Positions 56,299 through 64,000 of a stretch of 64,000 bases of DNA are shown here, one piece after another. The notes below the pieces were generated by a model. It ran no database searches, was not told the DNA's origin, and saw only the letters and a program-made list of their open reading frames with translations. Made by a program: the position numbers and the translations under genes. The stretch is from Mariannaea sp. PMI_226. Lineage: Eukaryota; Ascomycota; Sordariomycetes; Hypocreales; Nectriaceae. Location of the stretch: the NCBI GenBank assembly GCA_024336345.1, contig JANFOG010000016.1, positions 744,001 to 808,000 of the forward strand. The letters run 5' to 3'. The stretch's first letter is position 1. Each line of letters starts with the position of its first letter.

Positions 56299-57584
56299 TC
56301 ACAACGAGTCGATTGGCCATGCCGTTTCATCAACGAGATACACCAGCTTCTCGCCACTCACTTTACCATCTTTCATTTGCTTCATCCCATCCAATACCCC
56401 AATCAAACCACCCGAACCGACACGGACAGGGTGTGCTTTCCACTTTCCTTCGGCCCAGAGCCTCTCTGCGACAGCGACAAAGTCCCTGGCAAAGAGAAAG
56501 TCCTCCAGTCTAGCGGGAAAACGCTTCCCTTCAAATATGTAGATCTCTCCAGAGGCGTTATATCCCAAATAGTCAATAGAGTGAACGTCCGATCTCGAGC
56601 TCTTGGCACCAAGAAGATTGACATACAACCCGCCTGAGGAACTGATGGCATCCGAACAATACGCCGCGGTGGACTCCAACGATACAGTGTCATACACTTG
56701 TGTAAGTTGGTCTTTCGTCTCATTTCGAATTTCCGATGCACTGTATGGTGTATGCTGTCGAGAAAGATATTGGTTAACACTGGCCACGCATTACAGAAAG
56801 TATAACGTGCGATTGAAAGGCAAGAACGCACATAATCGTATACAATGTCTGCGCCCCGATCTTTTGCTAACGCAAAATGTTTAGGCGAGCATGTTGTAAG
56901 TACTTTTCTTCCGGATCTAGCCATTGCCATTAGCAATAGTTCCGTTTCACATAAAGCTTTGAAACTGACAGTTTGGCAAATTGGATCGCAATTGTTCCGG
57001 TTGCCGTGCTCCCACCATAGATAAGAATGGGATCACCACCGTTCTGATCACTGGTTATAATGGCCCCATCGGGCAGCTTGACGCCCATGATCTGATACAA
57101 GCCCATGCCAACTGTAATTATCGCAACTCCAACGGTCGCTGCTTCTTCCCAGCTCACTTCGTCTGGGACATGCAGCACGAGATCGCCGATGGCAATAATA
57201 AATCGTGCAAAAGCCCCTGACTCTGGGTTGGCATCGTTTGCTGTATCCACAACGATATTTATTGATATGAAAATTCTTTATGCATCATATCTGGAGCCAT
57301 ATTCACATACCTCCATGAGAACATCCAGCAACTCGGTCTCCTTTCTGAAACCTCTTAGTGACGGCTGGGCCAACTTCTTCTATGATTCCAGCAAAATCGC
57401 ATCCCACGATCGTGTTGTTGTCTCCGATTGCATCAAGAGTGGTCCAGTCCGTCGGGTTTACTGCAACCGCAACAGTTTTGATGAGAAGGTACTTGTCTGG
57501 GAGCTTGGCCTTAGGTATCGGCTCCAGTACGGCAAGACCAGCGCCTTTTCTTTTTAGACCAAAGTTTTGAGTTGCAGCTGCCAT
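56299..57584 (-). CDS. LovC/ToxD-like trans-acting enoyl reductase (zinc-independent MDR family)
   Basis: Four exons (57311-57584, 56970-57240, 56832-56916, 56299-56754) join in phase to 361 residues, the normal length. Intron 2 uses the donor GTCAGT, which restores FAKLSGRKVLTTCSP. The nearby GTTTCA site fails on phase. The GroES-like N-domain has VAVAVNPTDWTTLDAIG and IVGCDFAGIIEEVG. SGAFARF and ILIYGGSTATG (163-173) introduce the NADPH-binding Rossmann fold. RGADIVYDY and the C-terminal AERLWAEGKWKAHPVRV follow the pattern of the medium-chain reductases that act in trans with polyketide synthases. The zinc ligands of alcohol dehydrogenases are absent. No synthase gene is present in this window, so it is an orphan copy or serves in another reduction. 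Splice sites look intact, so the gene is probably functional. Confidence 0.88.
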
Positions 57585-59639
57585 TATTTATGATGCTGAA
57601 TCAACTTGAGCCTATCTAGATCCTATGGCAGGATTGAATAAAGGAGGCGATCAGTGATTGTTCTTATGATGGCTGGGTGCGGGCAAGATCTCTGACAGGA
57701 TCGAGGTGTGACCAGGCTGTTTACAAGGACAGCTCTGATGAACGAAAACTGGGCAGTGACTTTAAATAAGTTTCTGGCGTACATGCATCAGGCCAGAGGT
57801 TCCAACCCGGAGGTGCATTATTAATACAGTCGCTGGTCACGCCATCAGTGGAATATTCTTCCGCAATTCTCGCGATCGCATGCTTAACTGCAATGATAGC
57901 GATACGCAGAGCTACTTAAGAGTACCAGGTAGACTTTTTGGATATAGGAGCAATCACTTTTAGTCGCGAGCATGAATGCTTGTCAGCTGTAAAAAGGCAA
58001 CAAAGGTATGCTCGTGGGGCGGAGAGTAACCTCATGAGTAAGCAAGCCTAGTAGAGCTTTGTAGTTTCATGTATTGCCAGGAACAAGAATTCCTTTATCA
58101 CCATAGCACTAACTGTACAACAGTGGACTGCTTGCAGCCTTCCCCGCCTGCACAATACAGTGAGCGATGGTGTCATTATATCTAAGCATAACAGATTCAG
58201 CAAAAGATATTTAGTGTAGAAATATTGAGTATCTACAAGATATTCAAAGTGCTACATTAGCGAATATACCCGAACAAAGTCAAATCAGGCCCCTATATGC
58301 GTAGAACGGCTTGCAAGGTCTTGGCAAATTTTGCTGACCGATTTGTTAATCTAAACTAAGAAACATATGATTGAAGCGCTCGGGGGTTTCCAAGATTGGA
58401 AAGTCAGTTGGCTGGTGTTAGTAAGTCCGTAAGACAACTCTGTAAGATTGTAGGATAACTAAAGTATGTAGCTAACTCATTAATTATTAAGTAATAAACT
58501 GGGTTAAAAGCGGTTTATATAAAGACATAAGAGTCTATTTAAGAGCTTATAAATTATATAACTTAAATATTTTATTTAGGCGAGGAAATAACTGAAAATA
58601 ACATAGTAAAACACTATAACCAACCCAAAAATAAAGGTACCATAGTCCAAAAATTATAAACATCTAAGCCTTTATAGCTAGAAAATTCATAAATAAATAA
58701 TTAAAATAAATATTGAAAGTCTAAAAAAGATATTATAATTAAAAGGATTTAATTAAATACTTTATAAAAAGGGTAAATTTACTTAAAAATAATATAAATT
58801 AATAATAATAAATTTAATTTATATTAAAAGATATAATATTTAGGGTATTATCTTTACCTCTATTAATATATATTTCACTTAATTAATTAAAATCCTTTAC
58901 TTAACTTCTTAAATAAGAAAGTGTTATATTTTCTGATTTTAAATTGTCAAATAGCGGTTAGCACCAAAGGTGCTGTGCGGTAAAGGGATCACCGGCAGCT
59001 ATGACTGTGTAAGTGAAACACGACCTATAACAATAGGAACAGTGAGACCTTATAGGGCTCAAGCCCCTATAGACTGCCCTATCCATAGAAGATAAATAGC
59101 CTGCTATAAGACCTTTCGATAGCTGAAAGTCAAGACCTTCTCTGCCTTGAAGTTGACTCTATTCTATGTGACACAAATTACAATCCCCTTTGTTATATTA
59201 GCTGGGACTCCCAACCCAGTTCTGCTGCAAAGACCCATTCATGATGGGAGATATCATCGCAATTAAGAGTCATTTGATATAATGGTGAATAAGGCTTATA
59301 GAGTCTTCCACTTTGCTCCTATGGTGGACCACAGTTCCCGAGCATACCTAGCAAGTCAACCCTAGCTTTTCGCAATCAAAGGTCGCCACACAAATGAGGC
59401 GGAACTTATAGATTGTGTTCCATAATGGCTAAAGTCATAAGTTGCGAGATAGTGTTAAATTCGAGTTGCTGGGCCTTTTCTGTGAAAGGGATCAAAGACT
59501 TTTCACTGGCTGTCAATATGCGAAACCAACTCCTCACTCTTTCTTAGAGATTGCTATTATCGCCAAGTAGTTAGGTTATAACGCCATTGAAAATATTAAA
59601 ATGGGCTTTCAATTCTCAACTTTCAAGAAGTATTCAGCC
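57585..59639. other. AT-rich, probably RIP-degraded spacer
   Basis: From about 58440 to 58960 the sequence is nearly all A and T with long runs of TAA/TTA, as in repeat-induced point mutation. The flanking parts (57590-58400 and 58960-59560) have no coding signal. The first 200 bases hold the promoter of the enoyl reductase gene. Confidence 0.5.
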
Positions 59640-60115
59640 AATGGTTAGTTAGATATCTATCTCCCTGGAGAGTACGGCAGTGCTAGTCTGGGCATCTCTC
59701 GGGCAGCTATTATGTTTCAGACTATTTCTGAAACGGGGGCTAGTACGAACGGAGCTTCAGCAGTTTATATGAATATCTTTGGCTTGGAGCCCGTTGCAAA
59801 GTTCGGCACGAAGGAGCAGAAGTAACGTTGGGTAGTTGCGCTGATGCAAAGGAAACAACGAGTTTGGGACACCCGACGTTTACAATCGTCGGCCACGAGA
59901 GACGGTGACTTGTATCGTCTCAAGGGATCCAAAGTCTGGATATCTACCGCCCAAGTCGCATACAAGATCCTTGTCCCCGTCGGAACAACGCCTTTCGACC
60001 AGGTCAAAAAGGCCAGCCACGGCCTCTCGCTCTTCTATACCGACCTGGACCGTTCTGCTGTAACCGTCACCAAGATCCCGAAGATGGGTTGCTGAGCTGT
60101 AGACAGCAATGCTCT
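59640..60115 (+). pseudogene. Acyl-CoA dehydrogenase pseudogene fragment
   Basis: The plus strand reads YLPGEYGSASLGISRAAIMF, then ETGASTNGASAVYMNIFGLE, VAKFGTKEQK, a stop TAA, then after a deletion TRDGDLYRLKGSKVWISTAQ and GLSLFYTDLDRSAVTVTKIP. These match the middle-domain order of acyl-CoA dehydrogenases. The CFGVTEP-type segment that contacts FAD is missing, and the reading ends in a stop after KMGC with the C-terminal helical domain absent. It is clearly dead. The upstream part is degraded beyond recognition. Confidence 0.75.
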
Positions 60116-60475
60116 AAGGCGCCGAGGCTTCGGGAATGCTTGCAACCACATCAACGGGCGGGTTGTATCCGGCAATTCCGTTGGTAAATCAGGGCATTTA
60201 GCATCTTCTGACAGGATGTTGGATCAGCCTCAAGAGTGCACAATAAAGTAAATTGAGTTTCTATTTGACTAGATACTTAAGAATAATTCTTTTTGCAATT
60301 GGCTACAATTTTAAATTATTATCGTTTCGGCAAATGAATATTTTCTTGAGTACATATTAACTGTCTATAATGTACATAATAAGCGAGCTGGTCAGACAAG
60401 CGAGCTGGTCACTTTTCACTACATCTCATTTTAAAACCAAGATAAAAACACCACAAAGCATTTAATCAAATGATC
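60116..60475. other. AT-rich spacer
   Basis: No gene. A 14-base segment AGCGAGCTGGTCAC/G is tandemly duplicated at about 60384-60412. Confidence 0.45.
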
Positions 60476-60922
60476 CTAATCGCTATCCTCTTCCTCAGAG
60501 GTCTTAATAACTACCTGACATATCCTTGCGTTATGATCAATCTTGCCGCAAGTCCTATAACGCCTTCCGCCCGATCGCGCTGACTTCCCTCGACCACTAC
60601 TTTACAATATTTCCGCCTATATCTACACATTAGCTTCCATTTGATTAATTACTTCCCTTCCTACCTCTACTATCATTATCCCTCCATCTTATAGCCTAGT
60701 CCTTTTTGATCTACGCCATTTGCTAAATATCTTATTTACTTATTAAAGATCCTAGATCTTAGCCTTTATTAATACTATCTTATATATAATAGCCTTTATT
60801 CCTTTAGAAAGTGATTATAATATTTTAATAATAGACTTTAGAGAGGTGTTTTAAAGCCTTCTAATTTGTTTTTTAAGGTATTCAGACTGGGAGCTAGTCT
60901 TAATAATAGTCTTTGGAGTCTT
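60476..60922 (-). pseudogene. Pogo/Fot-type transposase, C-terminal fragment
   Basis: The minus strand reads KTPKTIIKTSSQSEYLKKQI, SLSKGIKAIIY and, after stops and a frame change, RRYRTCGKIDHNARICQ followed by KTSEEEDSD and a stop at 60476-60478. The linker helix, zinc-knuckle-like C..C..H..C block and acidic tail are the C-terminal hallmarks of Fot1/pogo transposases in filamentous fungi. Many stops are TAA/TAG where Gln is expected, consistent with RIP. The 5' part is absent because the next element starts at 60926. Confidence 0.7.
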
Positions 60923-60925
60923 TAA

Positions 60926-63900
60926 TGTCACGGCCTAAATCACGACCTGCATTTATTTCACATGCGACCCACTTTTTCGCACCAATCAAACCGGATCATT
61001 AACGATTATGGCCAAAACACTATAATCGCCCTCTAATCCCCATCACGATTACTCACCATAAATTATAGGCAAATTATGATCGTTTTATATAGTAGCTAGT
61101 ATATAAACTATAATTATTACCATTAGATAGCCTACTTAGCTATTTAGCTTTCAATATAACTTAATTATTATAATCTACTTATACATTACTAAATATAATA
61201 CTCTAAAGTAATTCTTCCGCTATTATTTAATATAATGCCTCGACCGTTCTGCCAATATAAACCTATTGCGATCTGATTTATCCCTTAGGAACCGATTAGA
61301 CCGTTATACATTGAAAGCTCTTATTCAGACAATTGACCTGCTACTCTAAGCAATATTAACTATTATCATCATTATGGTATCCGCAATTGGAAAAGCACTT
61401 ATTGTTAAAAGTACTTCTCCTATTGATGTGGAGATGGAAGAAGAAGATGAGGAAGTTGTTAGACTTTGAGAATAAGTTAATGAAGATATGAGGATTAATA
61501 ACTCTTATATTGAAGCTAAGTACCATTAGATTTGGATAGAAAACGAATAAGATAGGACCATCCTTAAACAAGCCAACCTTAAGCTCTAAAACTAACTTAC
61601 TGAAATGGAGCAACACATGATTTACCTTATAAAGATTTAGGAAGACCAAAAGGATCTCCAGAAGAATTAAGTCAATAACCTCAATAATCTCGCTATTATG
61701 GCTATTAGCAATAAGGAATTGGGAGAAATCCTTAAGTTAAACTTACTAGAGAAATTCTATGGGGACCCCCGAAAACTCTAGATATTTATTATTTAATATA
61801 AAGATTACTTTATATTTTACCCGACTATATTTTGATATAAAGATATTAAGGTTTGATATATAGCTAAATTGCTTGAAGGAAATCCCGCTATATAGGTTGC
61901 CCCCTTTATATAAGAATATAATTAAGGAGGAAGTTCTATGGAAGTTTAATATATGTATTAAGCTTTTAGCAATTTTGTAGGAATGTTTAAATAAGCCTTT
62001 GGAATGGTAGATGAAAAATCGAAAGCGGAAGAAAGAATTAAGAAGATCTAATAAATTGGATTAGTATCTGACTATAGTATTGCTTTTAATTAGCTTATTA
62101 TTAAATTGTTAGATTGGGGATAAGCCCTACTTATATTATTCTTCTTTAATAGATTTAAATGAGAAGTTTAAGAAGAATTATATAAAAAGGAGAAGAAACC
62201 TAATATTTTGACTAAATATATTAATGAAGTAATAAAAATTAATAATTAATAATATTTATAGAAATAATAATAATATTGTGGGAATTTTAATAATTAAGGA
62301 TATAAAAATAAAGGAAATTGTTATTATTAATTATAATATTAAATAAATTAAGAAAGTAAATGATAGATATATACTTCTTATGGAATGGATTTAGGATTAA
62401 TAGAATTTAGTACTATTTAGAAATAGGATATGATTAAGGTTAAGTATTTTAATTGTGACTAATTTGGATATATGGCCTGAGATTATAAGAAACCCAAGAG
62501 GGAGAAGCCCTTTAGATAAGTCCCAGAAGGTAAGAGAAACCTGAATATTATTAATAAATAAGAAGATGTTTAAATTGCTAAATAAATTATTACAACCCTT
62601 ACCAAAAAATCCGTAGAACCAGTAGAGAGTCTATATAATAAGCTAGATTAATTTGATAAGGAAGTAGAGCGAAGGATAACCGAAAGATGGATGGTAGGAA
62701 TATTAATCAGAAGATATGTATATAGAATTGCAAAAAGATAATTTAGTAGGATTCCTAGGTATTAGAATGATTGAAATTTGGTCATTTTGGAAATAACCTA
62801 AGCGCTATATAATGATGAATAATTAACCAACCCAATATTACTAATTAGATCTAAACACCTTAATTATCTTAAGGTATATCCAGAATGTATACTTTTTAAA
62901 CCTAATGTTACCTTTAAGGAAGTTATTAACCTAGGAAAAGCCATAATTAAAGGATATAATTGCCATTATTAGGCATTTGATTATAATAAGGATAAAAGTA
63001 TAATACCTATCAAAACCCTACCATAATAAAAACCTATCTCGTAGGATGAATGAAAGTAATGATATTGGAAATATTTCTTTAGTGGATACTTCTATAATGA
63101 AGAATGTAATCAATATCCAACTATCCTAGCAAACTTTATAGCCCTATATATTTAAGAAGGAAGGATGGCATAAAAACTCCTATCTAGAATAAGTAAAGAA
63201 ATTATTTAGAAGGAGTAAGATAAGATTGTAATTAAGAAACTTAAATGAGGAAGTTTTAAAGAAATACATAAGGCATTTTAAAAGAGAGGAATGGACTATA
63301 AGTTATATTTACTTAAAATTATTATAAAGGAATAAACCTTTTGGGAACTATTAGTAGGATGGAAACTAATATCAAAAAACTATAAATTGATCTATTTTAT
63401 TAAGAACATCAAGATCCTGGCTATAATATGCTTAGGATATGATATGGAAGGAATAACACTAGGCATAATAACCCTATCTAGTATCTATTGCTATAAAATA
63501 TAGGAAGAAGTAATGTGTATAAAAGGAGAAATAGGAGAATGGAGAAAAGAACTAAAAGAAAAAAGAAAAGGAAATATATATTATTTTATAACCCATTCCT
63601 ATAATATAATTATAATAAATAATAATAATTGGACATTAGTCCTATTACCCCAAAAATACCAAAATCTAGGATATAATATAAAATAATTAGCCATAATATG
63701 AAAAGAAAAATGATATATACTAGATACTAATTTTAGCGATATAGATAATGTACTTATGACAAAAATCAAGAAGTATAATATTGTATATTAAGGACTCTAA
63801 TGAGTATTTTACTTTATATTTAAGGAAGTAACATAAGCTTACTATCTAGGGTTATTAATCTAATGGGAAGATATATATTTAGAGGACTTTATAAATGAAG

Positions 63901-64000
63901 GTCTTTTATAATAATTTAAGTGGGATAAATAAATTACTACCACTATAGAAAAATATAATATTTTTAATATAATTAGTATAGAATAAGATATGTATTTAGG
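60926..64000 (+). mobile_element. RIP-degraded Ty3/gypsy-like LTR retrotransposon, cut by the window edge
   Basis: The element probably starts with an LTR at TGTCACGGCC (60926). A Gag-like frame begins near 61377 (MVSAIGKALIVKSTSPIDVE) and continues with many stops through LLEKFYGDPRKL, IAKLLEGNPAI and EKSKAEERIKKI. At about 62447-62500 a zinc knuckle is visible in mutated form: KYFNCD, a stop, FGYMA, a stop, DYKKPKR, which fits C-x2-C-x4-H-x4-C after reversing C-to-T and G-to-A changes. Downstream to the window end the sequence is too AT-rich to recognise protease or reverse transcriptase. The 3' LTR is not in the window. The assignment to Ty3/gypsy rather than another LTR family rests on the Gag pattern. 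Confidence 0.6.

Noticed and set aside
56920..56967. Donor GTTTCA for the second intron of the enoyl reductase
   Set aside because: It leaves the wrong phase for the next exon. GTCAGT two bases upstream keeps the frame and the FAKLSGRKV motif.

Overview
This window comes from a filamentous ascomycete (Pezizomycotina). The evidence is short introns (about 50-75 nt) with GTATGT/GTAAGT donors and CTAAC-like branch points, fungus-specific families (Zn(II)2Cys6 regulator, GT71 mannosyltransferase, PA14-type GH3 beta-glucosidase, LovC-type enoyl reductase), and C-to-T/G-to-A decay of the RIP type in transposons. No closer taxonomic call is made. Real genes are sparse, about 14 in 64 kb. They are interleaved with pseudogenes and transposon remains, as in an accessory or subtelomeric region.

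Layout. 1-15 kb: a decayed transporter, a type II membrane glycosyltransferase-like gene (2429-3769), then about 8.5 kb with no convincing gene that ends at a perfect 38-bp palindrome, a two-exon cysteine-rich single-pass membrane protein (12250-13246) and a Tc1/mariner relic. 15-23 kb: a GT71 alpha-1,3-mannosyltransferase, a small secreted protein, a frameshifted 2-oxoglutarate/Fe(II) oxygenase pseudogene and an intact but atypical thioredoxin-reductase-like gene.

23.8-30.6 kb is the clearest functional unit. An intracellular GH3 beta-glucosidase (minus, 4 exons) and an MFS sugar transporter (plus, 6 exons) diverge from a shared 586-bp promoter that carries CreA-type sites. A Zn(II)2Cys6 regulator lies tail to tail with the transporter. 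The likely scheme is import of a beta-linked oligosaccharide, its cytosolic hydrolysis and local transcriptional control.

32-40 kb: a glutathione S-transferase (3 exons), an alpha/beta hydrolase and a sulfotransferase-like membrane protein (2 exons). 41-49.5 kb: degraded pieces that look like the OrsD (DUF3505)/RecQ-associated families, inverted duplications, possible LINE-type 3' tails and a 737-bp foldback element with a 9-bp target duplication. This relic-rich stretch also holds a short intact gene for a 56-residue secreted pre-propeptide with a Lys-Arg processing site and a C-C-CC-C-C framework. 51-57.6 kb: a secreted cysteine-rich PAN-like protein, a long NACHT/STAND pseudogene and a four-exon LovC/ToxD-like enoyl reductase. 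57.6-64 kb: AT-rich, RIP-degraded DNA with an acyl-CoA dehydrogenase pseudogene, a pogo/Fot-type transposase C-terminus and a Ty3/gypsy-like element that appears to have inserted into it.

All spliced models were built by hand from reading frame, splice consensus and conserved motifs. Family names come from motif recognition, not database searches.
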